Part shown: positions 22,303-33,979 of the stretch, piece by piece
Layout of the letters: each line of letters begins with the position of its first letter
Numbering within the stretch: the stretch's first letter is position 1
From: Bemisia tabaci
Lineage: Eukaryota; Arthropoda; Insecta; Hemiptera; Aleyrodidae
Assembly: GCF_918797505.1 (NCBI RefSeq)
Contig: NC_092797.1
Span: 15,265,372 to 15,329,371, forward strand
Length of the DNA stretch: 64,000 nucleotides
Direction: 5' to 3'
Program-made: the position numbers and the translations under genes
Notes under the pieces: generated by a model
What the model saw: only the letters and a program-made list of their open reading frames with translations
The model's database searches: none
What the model was told of the DNA's origin: nothing

Positions 22303-22873
22303 AATCAGTGAGTTCGAAAACACACCAACTCGGATTTTTTTTTTATTTTCACTTTTTTACGGTTTAGTAACACCTATGGATAGTAACATCTGCACGCAAA
22401 AGGAAATTTCGAAATTGCAATCGGAAGTGCTCGAAACAGCGACGGGAAAAGGGAAAAATCGAAGTATTTCATCGGAGATACCAATTTTTGGCCATTTCAA
22501 GGGAAACGGGTGACCATCCGATTTTGCGGTTTTCTTTTTTTGGTTCAGTATACCTTGTACCAACAAGTTATATAAATATTCAAGCGTTATTTAGGTCGAA
22601 AAATATAAATTTTTCTGGGCAGACTGAAAAATCAGTATTTGAAAGTCGGTGAGAACGAAAACGCACCAACTCGGAAATTTTTAAACGCTTTATTCTCTGT
22701 CATCAAACATGGTGTATCGACTTAAACTTGGTGCTTTACAAAGTCTCTAAGTACTTGTCCTTTGGCACCAAAAAGGTTTTTCTTTGACTGACTTCTTCGC
22801 CCGCTGCGCAGTTTTAGGTGTCTCCTGAACAATTTTTTTTTCCAAGTCGGTGTGTTTTCGAACTCACTGATTC
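22303..22873. mobile_element. Family C element (about 571 bp), copy 2, reversed
   Basis: It is nearly identical, as reverse complement, to 9289-9860. The 69-codon open frame in each copy differs at one residue (Arg/Gln). Such similarity indicates a recent burst. Confidence 0.8.
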
Positions 22874-22879
22874 ATTTAA

Positions 22880-22995
22880 AGTCATGGTAAAGAATCGATT
22901 ATCCAATTGTCCGTTGCAAACATCCTGATAATCGATTATTTTTTTATAGGTTTGAATGGCGGATCAGCCGATTCATCGCAAAGCACGCGACGCGT
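22880..22995. repeat. Family D-like block, degenerate
   Basis: GTAAAGAATCGATTATCCAA, ATAATCGATTATTTTTTTAT and GCAAAGCACGCGACGCGTCA resemble parts of family D. Confidence 0.4.
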
Positions 22996-23506
22996 CATTG
23001 AGGGCTTCTCGAAAAAATGGCTAAGACTGAGCTAAAATCCGATCCCTGTATTATACTAATTCGATCTGAAACCACCTTTGTGCATCTGCAACATTCCACG
23101 TTTGATATTTTTTACCTGTTACAGTTTTACGACAAAATATTTCAACAGAAATATCGAAATGAAAAAGTATGTATACAGTAAACGATTTTAAAAAGTTTTT
23201 CACGTGAAGGACGGAGACAATATTTCATTGTGTTCCCATTATTTTCTTTGTACTTGGTTATAGGACATTTCGTCAACGATTTTTTGTTCGAGCACCTGTT
23301 TTTTCCAGTAATTTACGTCCACGCGTTTTTCGGCACGGGAGTTTTGGTCCACGTGCCAGTTGAGACCCAAAGTTAATTGGCCCACATGTAAATACAAACG
23401 ACAATTGCTCACGGCGTTTTTGGATAAAAATATATAATGTCTTGGGAGAATGAGGATTTGCTTGTTTTTTTGTTTTGTCTGTTTGGTCCAACGGAGAATA
23501 ATATAT
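22996..23506. other. Non-coding stretch, nothing recognised
   Basis: No gene or repeat signal seen. Confidence 0.35.
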
Positions 23507-23961
23507 AGCTGCGTTGCTAAAGTCGCCGGAGAGCTCTCCGGAGTTACCCGGAGACGTAAACAACCGTTGTTCTGACTCCGGAGGAATTACCCGGAGACTT
23601 GCTACGTCATGCTACGTCAGTCTCCAAACTGCTCTCCAGCTCTCCGACCTCGAGAGGTCGGAGAGATACGTAGACTGACGTAAGCATAGGCGTTTAGCAT
23701 TCTCGCGCCTTTTTTTCTGCTTATGCAATGAGTTTTAGAATTTTCAAATATTTAAAGATGAAAGTGTTTGTGGATTTCATTTTTAACTTTGGGAATATAA
23801 AAACTTAACCTAAAATTGAAGTGTAAACAAAACAGAATCCGGCGGACCCAAGAACGCGGAGAGACTGGAGAGATGACGTCAACCCTCCGGGTAATTCTCC
23901 GAGACTCTACGCTCCCAGTTCTCCGGAGAGCTCTCCGGCGACTTTAGCAACGCAGCTTATA
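23507..23961. mobile_element. GC-rich inverted-repeat element (455 bp)
   Basis: TAGCTGCGTTGCTAAAGTCG...CCGGAGAGCTCTCCGG at the left and its complement at the right. The arms themselves contain self-complementary GGAGAGCTCTCC words. Further in, GACCTCGAGAGGTC is another palindrome. Confidence 0.7.
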
Positions 23962-24139
23962 GTTGAGAGTTTTGGTAAAAATGGGGGAGCGTCAATTCCA
24001 TGAGACAAAATTCACTAAAACTCTCTACGCCTCTATGGTGTAACAGGACTTAATTATCTTTCAAAAAATTCCCACCTTATTATACCTGAACCGGATAAAC
24101 CTCTATATATCTGGCTCAGCTAAAGGCTCTTGGATTTTT

Positions 24140-24645
24140 CCTGTGTACGATAAGTATCTTGATTTATTTTGCGAAGAAAGATCTGTACTTTTAGAGGATG
24201 CCTGTCATTCTTAATACGTTCAATTTCGTATAATACTGTGCAACACCTCTGTTGTGAAATAGTTGCTTCAGGCGCCGCCGCACGGCGAGCGGCCTGCGCG
24301 AGACGCGCATTGGCGCCTACAAACCTAAGTGGATACTTCAAGCATTGTGCAATGCGTGAAGTATCCACTTAGGTTTGTAGGCGCCAGTGAGCCTCTCGTG
24401 CTGACAGCACGCCGCTCCGCTCTGTTCGGCTTTAATATTTATACTCGCATAGTCAGCGTTTTTTAACTAATGATTTTGAAATGTTAGCACACTCTACATT
24501 GATTAATCTCATTTAAATTGATGGGAAAAAAATAAGTATCAATTTATCAAAGGAGAATAATAATCTAATGTGTTTTTTTTTAAAAATATTGGTGGTTCCC
24601 GTGTCAAATTTGATAATTTCCAAAGCACTTTAATTTTTTCTTTTA
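24140..24645. mobile_element. Partial family P element with central palindrome
   Basis: The body matches the internal part of the copies at 37469 and 52097 (GGATGCCTGTCATTCTTAA, then the GC-rich block, then AATATT...GTCAGCGTTTTT). The palindrome here is GGCGCCTACAAACCTAAGTG...complement at 24305-24392. The terminal repeats are not seen. Confidence 0.6.
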
Positions 24646-26702
24646 CATTTTGTGCTTTTATTGTGCTGCAGCGAGGTGTACGCGCAATGAAACGCTCAAA
24701 ATTTGACGTATTTGACTCTAAAAGATCGATGTACAAATGGGTTAAAACTAAAGATTGCGTGCTTCTTGGTTTTTTCCCCTTTTTTATTCATTTTTGCAGT
24801 TTCTGTCGGCACAACTGCGGCTTATTGAGATTAATGTAGCTTGGAAAAGGTTTTACAAATATTTGTCACGTTTTAAAAATATAAATGTTTTCAAAATGAA
24901 GTAATAATTTCGTAAAGAAAAAAGAAAAAAGAAAAAAGAAAAAAAAGTACCTACCTATATATAAGGTATATTGTACATTCAATATTTTAAGGATAGAAAT
25001 AAAACCAAATATTCACCAATGACAATTTAAAAAGATGATTCAAAAGGAGAAAGTAATAACAACCATAACAACATCTCCTCCTCTCTCAATTTCTCATTTC
25101 CATATTGTAAATATAATTTTACATACCGACTAAACTATAACGCTTGGACTAAGTCACTGTTGCTTATTTTACGTGTGGGCGTAAACTACTGGACAAAAAA
25201 GGTGCGCGGACAAAAAAGCGTTGACAAAATGTCGTGAAACCTTGTACTTTCATCCTCTATAAAAAAAAACATAAAACTTAAATAGGCAAGGTAGCAGTTT
25301 TACTCAATTTTATTGCTGAAGAAGGGAAAACTGATTTTTTATTTAGAAGATCCAGTGCTATACTTTAACAGGCTCTTATGACTCATGAAAATGTATTCTT
25401 CGTAATTATAAAATTTTAGATAGGTAGTCATTTTTGAACGTTCGTCGCTCTGGAGATAATTTCTGATGAAATTTGCGACAATCATCATTTCAAAATTTTT
25501 CATCTAAGATGGGTATTTAAGTAATTAAGTTATGTGCATGCAGGAAGTATTCAACATTTCATCTAGAACCTCTGCATTTAGCGACAATTCAAAGTGGCAT
25601 TGTATTGATAATTAATTCATTCCCACGCCATAAATACTCCTTTGCTATTCAGTTTTCCCCGCAAGGACGGCTTTGGATAAAGTGCACAAAATTAAGAGGA
25701 AAGATGTTATATCTAAAAATGATCACGTGATCTTACAAACTTTAAAACAACGTAAGTCCACCGAAAAAGGATTCTACGCGTAATGAAATTTTGTAACAAT
25801 TACACTTTAACTAACCGGGATGTGGTGAATATTATCCCCTAAACTCTCAGGTGCAATCCAGATGTTTACTGCGGAACTATAACCAACTGTTTGATCTATT
25901 TTCTTTTGAAAACTACGCTCGTAATGATGTAGTTTACTGTCTGCCATTATAATTCACGACATTCACAGATGGGAGGTCATAAACAAGAGGAAAAAATCGT
26001 GTTAACTTGTGGATTGCTGCCGTCGCAATAACATGCATAGAGTTATTCAAGATTGCTCATACTCTTACAAGCAAACTTAATAAAAGTGTGAGCATGCTAC
26101 TAAGTTCAGGAAACTTTTCTCATAAAACAGTAAACCACGCAAAAAGTCTTACATAAAAGTATCAGCAGTCGAGCTTGAGAATTCTTCCGATACTTCGCTT
26201 TACTTAAAATCGATTAAGAGCGAACCAAAGAAATGAAATAAATATTAGCCTGGCTATCTAAGAAATCATCTCGATTTATCCACTACGAGCAACGGGAGAA
26301 ATTAGCATTTTTCGGAAAATATCAACGAAGAAAAACTCGAAAATATATAAGGATTTGCAAAGTTTGCAGAATTTCTGTCAATTTAATTTCATCGAAGTAT
26401 AGCGGACGAAGGGGCGATAGCTAAATTGCATTTCAAAGTTGCGCAGTTTTATAGAAACATATTCATTCATACACTGAAGGCCTAATTGGGAGAATCATCT
26501 TTCGAAATTCATCGTGAATTTCCTTTGTGATGTGACGAATATTTCCTAAAATTTTCGATTTAAGATATAATCCGTCAGTTTATAAGGAAGAGATCCTTCA
26601 GGTGAACTTTTGAGGCAATACGTATTCGAGCACCTCGAACCTATCCTTGTAGATCAGTGTACCTGAAAAAATGGTTTGATTTATTTTTCTACATTTACTA
26701 TA
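24646..26702. other. About 2 kb AT-rich non-coding stretch without recognised repeats
   Basis: There is an A/G-rich microsatellite (GAAAAAA repeated) at about 24918-24948. Otherwise this is the longest stretch in the left half free of the inverted-repeat families, just upstream of the plus-strand gene. It could hold its 5' UTR or promoter, but I see no specific signal. Confidence 0.4.
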
Positions 26703-26928
26703 CACTGGAAAAAAACACATTGGATCTAGAGTTCAGACTCTTAAAAACGTCGACAGAAAAAATACTCTTGATTCAATCGGATTTTCGCTTAAATCAAGAA
26801 CCAAGCCTCTTAATTTGAGCGGATTTCCTTTTGATCTAAGCATAAATCGGATTGAGCAAGAGTATTTTTTCTTGTCAATGGTTTCAAGAGTCTGGACTCT
26901 AGATCCAATGTGTTTTTTTTTCCCAGTG
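26703..26928. mobile_element. Family B hairpin element (226 bp) with TA target duplication
   Basis: TA|CACTGGAAAA...CCCAGTG|TA. The arms pair over nearly their whole length (CTCTTGATTCAATCGGATTT and complement). Confidence 0.8.
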
Positions 26929-26939
26929 TAACACAAAGC

Positions 26940-27150
26940 GGAGCGGCGACACACTGGCGCCTACAAACCTAACAGGGATACTTCACGCATTGCGCAACGC
27001 GTGAAGTATCCCTGTTAGGTTTGTAGGCGCCAATGCGCGTTTCGCTCTGGCTGCCCGCCTGCTGCGCCGCAGCGTGCCACGGCGCTTGAAGCAACTATTT
27101 CACACCAGAGGTATTGCACAGTATCATACGAAACTGAAGGCGCTCTAATA
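26940..27150. repeat. Palindromic GGCGCC hairpin module with GC-rich flank
   Basis: A perfect-looking palindrome at 26956-27032 (GGCGCCTACAAACCTAACAG ... complement, centre GCATTGCGCAACGC) is followed by a GC-rich stretch and the AGTTGCTTC/GAAGCAACT block seen inside family P elements. Here it lacks the P termini, so it is a detached internal piece or a separate element. It sits just upstream of the first coding exon of the plus-strand gene. Confidence 0.65.
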
Positions 27151-27159
27151 TATTAGGAA

Positions 27160-27247
27160 TGGCAAATCTGATTGAATCAAGAGTATTTTTTCTCGTCAAT
27201 GTTCTCAAGAGTTTGGACTCTGGATACAATGTGTTTTTTTCCAGTAT
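27160..27247. mobile_element. Family B element, right part only
   Basis: TGATTGAATCAAGAGTATTT...TTTGGACTC...AATGTG...TTCCAGTA matches the right arm of family B. Confidence 0.65.
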
Positions 27248-27384
27248 ATACCATTCCCAGAGATTTTTTTATAGTATTTTCTGTCAAGATTTTCAGGAAA
27301 AATAACTCTCGCCGTTAAAAATTGTCTCCCATTGATTACCAAGTAGGATAAATTTTCAAAGTTGGATGCATTTTTTTTCAGACC

Positions 27385-27560
27385 ATGGATGTTGAGCACA
27401 ACATCAATGGAGTATCGTTGGCAGTTTACGCTTTCACATCATTCTTGCTCGTGCTTTTCGCCATCACACTCATCTATGTGGCATGTGCTAAGCGGTACAG
27501 ACTCAACTGGTTCGAGAAGAATCTCCTGGAAACGGCGGACACGGCTGAAATGAATGTCAG
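27385..27560 (+). CDS. First coding exon of a single-pass membrane protein gene (family not recognised)
   Basis: After an acceptor (polypyrimidine tract then CAG at 27379-27381) the ATG at 27385 opens 58 codons plus two bases, ending at AG|GTAAGAA. The peptide has a nine-residue start, a hydrophobic helix at about residues 10-34 (rich in V, L, F, A, I), then a basic stretch (AKRYRLNWFEKNLLE) and an acidic end. This is the layout of a protein with a short outside N-terminus and a cytosolic C-terminus, as in synaptotagmin-type proteins, but no C2 domain lies in the window and I do not assign a family. Phase 2 at the donor matches the exon at 61437-61561. The acceptor upstream means a 5' UTR exon exists further left, not identified. 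The good splice signals, frame and composition differ from the repeat-filled surroundings. Confidence 0.72.
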
Positions 27561-27597
27561 GTAAGAATTCCTCTTCCTGTGAATATTATGATTTACT

Positions 27598-27700
27598 AGG
27601 GGGCTATGCCTCCTGGCCGCTACGCGGCCCAACCCCAAGAGGGTGCTTCGCCCTCTCTTAGGCCCGCTTCGAGAAAAGAACGACGAAGAAAAAACGAAAA
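27598..27700. repeat. GC-rich string of short hairpins in the first intron
   Basis: GGGGGCTATGCCTCC, GGCCGCTACGCGGCC and GAGGGTGCTTCGCCCTC follow one another, each an imperfect palindrome with a four-to-five-base loop. The style is like that of 13425-13495. Confidence 0.5.
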
Positions 27701-28002
27701 GATTTTCATACCCGACTCTCATTTGTCCAATCTCCCTCTGGCCGGGAGTGATTGGACTAATACGAATCAAATAAAAAAACCGTCATTTATTTCAAACTTA
27801 AGGCCAATAATAAAATGAGACGAAACGAACAGAACGGAGCGTTTCGTTACTTTTTGGAAGTCTGTAGTAAAGGAGCATACCTTTAATTCACTTATCTTAC
27901 CCTATACTAACAGACCAAGATTCACAATTTCCCGCTTAGTTCAATTTTCCGACAAATTTTGCCCCTTGTCTAAGCTCCCAGGTATACTCTATTATAAAAA
28001 AA

Positions 28003-28310
28003 ATCTGGGTCATATTTCCAAAATCTGATTACAGCGGGTTCACATAGGGACTACCACCTGTCGATAACCGCAAAAATTATGGAAATCGGTCCAGTAGAAC
28101 GCTCAAACGAACTATGACAAAAAAATAAAAATTTATATTGTTTAAATGGGAGCATTTGCAACTTCACCGCGTAATATAAAAAAACTCGGGTCATATTTTC
28201 AAAATCTGAATAAAACGGGCTCATCTAGAGACAATTGCCCGTCGATAGCCGCAAAAATCATGAAATTCGGCCCGGTAGAACGCTGGAACTAGGCGTTACC
28301 AGATATGCAA
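28003..28310. repeat. Two direct copies of a ~110-bp block
   Basis: TGGGTCATATTTCCAAAATC...GGTCCAGTAGAACGCT (28008-28100) recurs as CGGGTCATATTTTCAAAATC...GGCCCGGTAGAACGCT (about 28187-28280). A fragment recurs inverted near 52230-52275. Confidence 0.6.
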
Positions 28311-28368
28311 ATATAGGAGGCCTCGGAGCTTATGTATATGATGCTAGAGGTGACTTCAGCTAGCTAAG

Positions 28369-28533
28369 TTGGCACTTGTTTACATTCCGCTTGCAAGCCA
28401 CCGCGAAGCAGTCGTCCAATAGCGATCGAGGATTGGCTGCAGCCCGATCGTGACCATACTCAATCCTCGGTCCCTATTGGACGACTGTATCGTGGTCGCT
28501 TGCAAACGGAATGTAAACAAATGCCAACTTGAC
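28369..28533. mobile_element. Short hairpin element (165 bp)
   Basis: AAGTTGGCACTTGTTTACAT...GCTTGCAAGC at the left, and CGCTTGCAAACGGAATGTAA...GCCAACTT at the right. AGTCGTCCAATAG pairs with CTATTGGACGACT. Confidence 0.75.
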
Positions 28534-28849
28534 TGATTACACCTCTGAAAGGAGCTATGTCGCAGTGTTGACCCAATGACCCAGTATGAACTCAATGCAC
28601 ATTGTCCCTTTTAACATGCAATGGGACGCAGCAGGACAAAATTTGCCGTAAAGTGAGAGAAATACAATTGAAGGAGGGGCGAACTCCGTACTATTAGGTC
28701 AAAGACTTACAAATTCCAAAAATTGACCCTTTCGTGAAAGTTCAAAGTTTGAGGGGAAAAAACCGTGCATTGGAGCAAACTGCTATTATTAAGCTTGCCG
28801 ATTTGGTCAAGCCAGTTCTGGCAACGATTCACTTCAAAGGCCAATGACC

Positions 28850-29012
28850 AGTAGCGTGGCGTGCTTTGAAATACATCGATTGATTTGCCATTTAATCCTA
28901 TGGAAAAGGATCAATAAACAGGGTGTTTGCAACGAACGCCTTAATAATCGATTCTTTACTAGAGCTTCAAATGGAGAAATATCAATAATCGAACATTCAC
29001 GCCTCGCCACTG
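28850..29012. mobile_element. Family D element
   Basis: AGTAGCGTGGCGTGCTTTGA at the left; core GGGTGTTTGCAACGAACGCC (degenerate palindrome), then TAATAATCGATTC; right end TCACGCCTCGCCACTG. Confidence 0.7.
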
Positions 29013-29336
29013 CCAATGACGTCATAAATTATGACAATTATGGCTTAAAACTTTGTCCCAGTGGTCTTGAGATTACTGGAAAGTGTTGAACATTATCAAT
29101 TGGACTTCATTTTCCAATTGGGAATTACAACTTCCGCTCAATCCATCAAAGCACGTATCTGCAAACGTAAACTGATGACTTGTATGTTGTTTTGATAATG
29201 AGTCAGAAATAGTTGGTTCTTATCACAAAATGTAGTCCAATTGAAAATCGCTATTTTCAATTTTAACCCGGTTTCTCGCTGCACTGTGCGATTCGAGATT
29301 CCATTCAATTTTGTCGTGCTACGTCTCATACGTACT

Positions 29337-30133
29337 CAGGGCCGAATTTACCTACTTGCCGCCCATGGGCCGCCTGTATTTTGCCGCCCCCTTCTCATTC
29401 GTTTTGAAACATCAATAAAAACCATCAAGTGAACGTGCCAGCGAGGGAGGGGTGCATAAGACGCGTTTACTCGTGTTGGACACATTTTGTGGGAAAGCCC
29501 TGTCAACACTACTAGCAAAAGTTCACAGAACTTTGCGCGAAAGTTAACTTTCGTAAACATATCTTTGTGTGGACAAGGCCTTCCATTCATAAGAAATGAA
29601 CGAAAAAATTATGAAAGAATAAACATGAATGCTGTTTAATTTGAACTTTCGCCACCGCGCCGACCGCACTGTGTTTGGCGCAATGCGTGAAGTATTCACG
29701 CAGTCTTGTAGGCGCTATCCGTTTCACGCTGACCGCAGTGACCGCACTGTGTTTCATGCAATGCGTGGAGTATTCGTGCAGTCTCGTAGGCGCTAATATG
29801 TGTTACATGCCAACCGCCGCGCCGAGGGCTTCTCCATTTCATCTCAAGTCCTCGTCATCATTTCTCACTAAGTCGCACCGTTCCAGGCCAAATTGCGTGT
29901 TTGGTTTCTCTCTTATATGTGCTGTTTCATGTATCACTGAAAGTCGACAAAATTAGACATTACTATACTCTCAGGAAATGAGAGATTTTGTCGAGTTTTC
30001 TCGTTTGTAATGTTTTTCTAATTTTCTTTGTAATTTTTTTTCATACCATTCAACAAATTTGCAAAATTGACCGCCCCCTGGATTTACCGCCATGGGCCGC
30101 GGCCCATATGGCCACCCTCTTAATCCGGCCCTG
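29337..30133. mobile_element. hAT-like non-autonomous element (about 0.8 kb)
   Basis: The left end is CAGGGCCGAATTTACC and the right end the complement of CAGGGCCGGATTAAGAGGG, the terminal form typical of hAT transposons. Sub-terminal complementary blocks include CCGCCCATGGGCCG. The eight bases outside each end agree at 5 of 8 positions, which fits a decayed 8-bp target duplication. No transposase frame. Inside are two tandem units (29681-29722 and 29755-29797) of the form GCAATGCGTGAAGTATTC...GTAGGCGCTA, related to the GGCGCC palindrome module of family P. Confidence 0.6.
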
Positions 30134-30158
30134 TTCATAGTATGTGTATCATTGAATT

Positions 30159-30415
30159 GAATCAGTGAGATCGAAAACACACCAACTCGATGACTAGAAA
30201 ATGCGCAACTTTCATTAAAGACGGTCAATTTTAATGAGGGTCATTGAAGTTAGCGCATCTTTTCCAACTTGGACCTTTAACATGTCCGTGAGTGCCTGTC
30301 TTTCGGCACCAAACATCTTTTTCTTGGGCTAATTTCTTCATCCACTGTGCAGTTTTGTGTGTGTCTTGATTACTTTCATTTTTCCGAGTTGGTGTGTTTT
30401 CGTTCACACCGATTC
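30159..30415. mobile_element. Family C element, short form (about 257 bp)
   Basis: GAATCAGTGAGATCGAAAAC at the left; inverted CCGAGTTGGTGTGTTTTCGT at the right; interior TCATTAAAGACGGTCAATTT as in 15966-16225. Confidence 0.75.
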
Positions 30416-30951
30416 AACTATTTTCCTTTAAAAATAAGGTACGAGAGGAAATTTGCAACGCCGCATTTTAAGGTACGTGTGTCTAGTTTAAGCCGCCGAG
30501 ATATATCTTAAACGCTTACCCGCAATACTGCTCGTCTATTAACTCTTGCCGTGAGAAGAAAGCGCGCGAAGAAAAAGAGCTTCATCTCCATTTTTATGAC
30601 TTTGACGGGAGGAGGCTACGTCTCTTCCGAATGGGAAGATTGACCGTTTGTCTAAGCGAAGCTTTAAACGGGCGTTTGTTTTTCTCGGGAAAGATTGCGT
30701 CTCAAAGAGTAGCAGCATCGTCTTCCCCATTAATTGCAAGTTCCTCGAGTATCTCAGCGCTCCAGACAGCCTTCGTGTTCGCGCGGACCCTTTGACATTT
30801 TATAGGATATTTAACGAGTTTTACGGGACCGTGTGCATTCAGAGCGTGACAGAAGGACAATAACAAGCGATCGATCCGGTCGGCAGAGGAGCCACTTCGC
30901 CGTACACTCGTAACAAACTAACAACGCCTTGAATTCATTAGACGTATCCTC
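30416..30951. other. Non-coding stretch, nothing recognised
   Basis: No repeat seen. Open frames on both strands near 30540-30860 lack domain or splice features. Confidence 0.35.
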
Positions 30952-30996
30952 CCGCAACTTTCCTGTACTTTCAGGGATTTACGATCAGGGATTACG

Positions 30997-31237
30997 CTGC
31001 CGTGCTAAGGAATAACGCCGTATGAACCTTCAGGCGTTGCCAAAATCCGATTGGTCTCGGGTAAACTTGTGAATATTTTTCGTCCAATTTTTCAGGTAAT
31101 TTTGTTCGTAATTTCACCTGAAGTTCCAGAAAATTTCAAGGAAAAATATCCATAACTTTCCTAAAAAATGAACATTTTACTAAAGGAAATTTGGCAACTC
31201 TCGAATGTTCATACGGTGTTCTTCCTTAGCACGGCAG
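30997..31237. mobile_element. Family A element, left member of a tandem duplicate
   Basis: CTGCCGTGCTAAGGAATAAC...CTTCAGGCGTTGCC and GGCAACTCTCGAATGTTCAT...CGGCAG. The 40 bp before it (CCTGTACTTTCAGGGATTTA) recur before the next copy. Confidence 0.85.
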
Positions 31238-31285
31238 TATGCTGCCGCAACTTTTCTGTACTTTCGGGGATTTACGATCACCACG

Positions 31286-31538
31286 CTGCCGTGCTAAGGA
31301 AGAACGCCGTATGAACCTTCAGGCGTTGACGAATTTCCTACGATGAAACACGACTTTACCGGTAAATTTATGAGTGTTTTTCCTTCAATTTTTCAGATAA
31401 TTTTATTCGCAATTTCAACCAAAGTCCCTGAAAATTTCAGGGGAAAATATTCATAAATTCCCTCAAAAATAAACATTTTAGTGAAGGAAATTTTGCAACT
31501 CTCGAATGTTCATACGGCGTTTTTCCTTAGCACGGCAG
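31286..31538. mobile_element. Family A element, right member of a tandem duplicate
   Basis: CTGCCGTGCTAAGGAAGAAC...CGGCAG. Preceded by TCTGTACTTTCGGGGATTTA, a copy of the flank of the element at 30997, so the element and host flank were duplicated together. Confidence 0.85.
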
Positions 31539-31621
31539 TATGGTCTCCCATCAAGTTTGGGTTGTATTCCCGGCATACATTCTTTAGTGTAAGCAGGGAA
31601 ACCATACTTTGTTGTTCTCTG

Positions 31622-31724
31622 ACGTAAGGGCGTATCTCTATTTCCACATGAGTCGTGGAAAGCATGGGCTTTTATAGAGAACAGAGCTCGCATGGAAAAT
31701 GAGTTACGCCCTTTACGTCAGTGG
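31622..31724. mobile_element. Family G short hairpin element
   Basis: GACGTAAGGGCGTATCTCTA at the left; GAGTTACGCCCTTTACGTCA at the right. Confidence 0.65.
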
Positions 31725-31904
31725 AGCGACGATTTTACGGGCCTCGCACTAATAATCTAAGCAATGTAATGGGGGTGAGGCAAAAGTTAAGTCATGGAGG
31801 TCAACGCTGCTTTTAGCCTGATGATGGTTGATGAGCAACTTGTTGTACGTAAATTTCGCAAAATGATGACTGATGAATATCGGCCTGAGCATTTTTACTG
31901 AGAA

Positions 31905-32414
31905 TGGAGATGTTGCATGTGTGAGGAATTTGCGATTTGACTGTTGATTCTTATGTATAAGTTCGCGAGAAACACGATGGTGCCACTGGTTTTCTCTGAA
32001 TTCAACTCCCAAGCTCAAAAAAAACTCTCAAGTTGAGGCCAAAATGGAGGGATATCCCACGCTATCCTGAGAGTCCACGTCTACATCAACACAAACTCTC
32101 CATGCGGAGATAAGGAGCAAATACATTGACAGGGCTGCCGCTTTATTTGAGGACTCTAAAACTGAAAACACGGCAACCCTGCTAATGTATTTGCTCCCTA
32201 TCTTCGGATGGAGAGTTTGTCTTGATGTAGAGGTGGACTCTCAGGATATCGCGGGATATCCCTCCATTTTGGCCTCAACTTGAGAGCTTTTTTTGAGCTT
32301 GGGAGTTGAATTCAGAGAAAACCAGTGGCACCATCGTGTTTCTCGCGAACTTTTATGTAAGAATCAACAGTCAAATCGCAAATTCCTCACACATGCAACA
32401 TCTCCATTCGACGT
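31905..32414. mobile_element. Family H long hairpin element (about 510 bp, arms about 240 bp)
   Basis: The left arm GGAGATGTTGCATGTGTGAG...CTCCATGCGGAGATAAGGAG and right arm are inverted copies over about 240 bp each, around a short centre. A transcript would fold into a long near-perfect hairpin. Second copy at 44372-44877; a partial one at 45660-45915. Confidence 0.8.
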
Positions 32415-33979
32415 GAGAAGCAAATCGAGGGCTGAGGAACAATGCCGCCCACCTGGGTTAATTTTTGCGAAGAACGACTTTGCCGCATTCTTCAGTATTG
32501 AATATGCAAGCTAATGTGTTTAATTTTTTTCAATTTGGCATAGGATCGCTGTAAAGACGTTTTAATGTAAAGGAAATTTTCATTTTAATCTGACCGCAAA
32601 ATTACAAAAATGGCGAAGTTTAATCTTATCCTGCGAAATAGATAGGCAGTTTGCAGATAGGTAGTACTGTTCCTTTAGTCAACGAAATTGAGATCGAACC
32701 AAGGACGGGAGTTGAGCAAACACATTCATTTACTCTAGCCGTTTCTTGGCCTGGGATCGAGATAACTTAACGATGTTAATCGTGATTTCCGCATGCAACT
32801 ATTTGGGCTTGACGGGGGTCCGTGTTGCATAAGTAGTGAAATGAAGGCGCGCCGAATTTTCGTGCGCTCTCTGAATGAACGTCTACGCTCTGTCCCAATT
32901 TGCAAAACGAGACGTTGTAACGTTTGCAGGTAGTTTTCATTATGATCGGTGATTATTAGGAAGGTACCAAATTGATAAATGCGTATTACATAGCATTTGC
33001 CTATTTTAAAAAATTAAAATAGGGATTTTGTCTCCAGAGATAGGAAAAACAAGTTGGTTCCTACATAATAGACGCCATTCAACAAAAGACCTGTACTGCT
33101 CAGACATTGGCAATCAAGCTGGTTTCTTTTCATTTAAAAATAATGAAAATAATTGATTCTAGGTGAAACAGCATGTCTCGATTGACGTTTATAAGTTTAC
33201 AAACATTTAGAAAGACAAAACTCGTTGTTGCTGAATTGCAAGAATCGTAACTAACTGTCGATAAGTAGTCGAAATAGATTAGCGAATCCTTGAAAACAGG
33301 GCTTATTTTTCTACTCCTGGATGTAACCCATATCGTCAGGACGATGTTGAATTTCACATCTCAATTTAAGGCCCGGGGGGGGGGGGGGCGCAAGTCGAAT
33401 AAAAATCGTGTTTTGCATTATAATTTTACACTTATCTATTTATAATAATTATCTAATAATTTCATACGAAAACATTAGTTTTGAATAGGTAAGTAAACTA
33501 AGAGGATATATTTCGTGAGGATGCAATTTAAAGACACATACATTTTTTCTTCAGTATCACATTCTATATTTCCGTAAAAACACATACACCTGTGTCTTGA
33601 TCAAATCAAAACGTATAAGCCAACGATTTGCATCGTTTGAACAAAGTTGATGAGCAAATCGAAGTTTATGAATCGATATGTTAGAGAAGTCAATAGGCCT
33701 CCAAACAACGTATGAACTATAACATCTGGGCAACAATCACGTTTTCTCTTCAAAATTTCACGAGGAAAACGAAATTTACAACTGGAAGTTGGGAAATCAA
33801 CTCCTGAACTTGATACGAGTGTTTTTAATCACCATTAGTTAAATGGCGAAAATACAAATTATGTTATTCGTAGCTATGATCTGTGTTAAAAACATTATAA
33901 CAGCATTATAATATTACATTTGTGTATTTTGAAGGGAAAAAAATGTGCCGCTTTCTTCTAGTTCAGACCGTGTTTTATG
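32415..33979. other. Non-coding stretch with a family T block and poly-G run
   Basis: A family T block (GCATGCAACTATTTGGGCTT, AAATGAAGGCGCGCC) lies at 32803-32870 and a G run at about 33375-33388. Otherwise about 1.5 kb, AT-rich, nothing recognised. Confidence 0.4.

Noticed and set aside
31749..32514. Two ORFs starting with the same peptide ([15 protein letters not shown])
   Set aside because: They are on opposite strands of the two arms of one hairpin element, so the identity is due to the palindrome, not to a gene pair.
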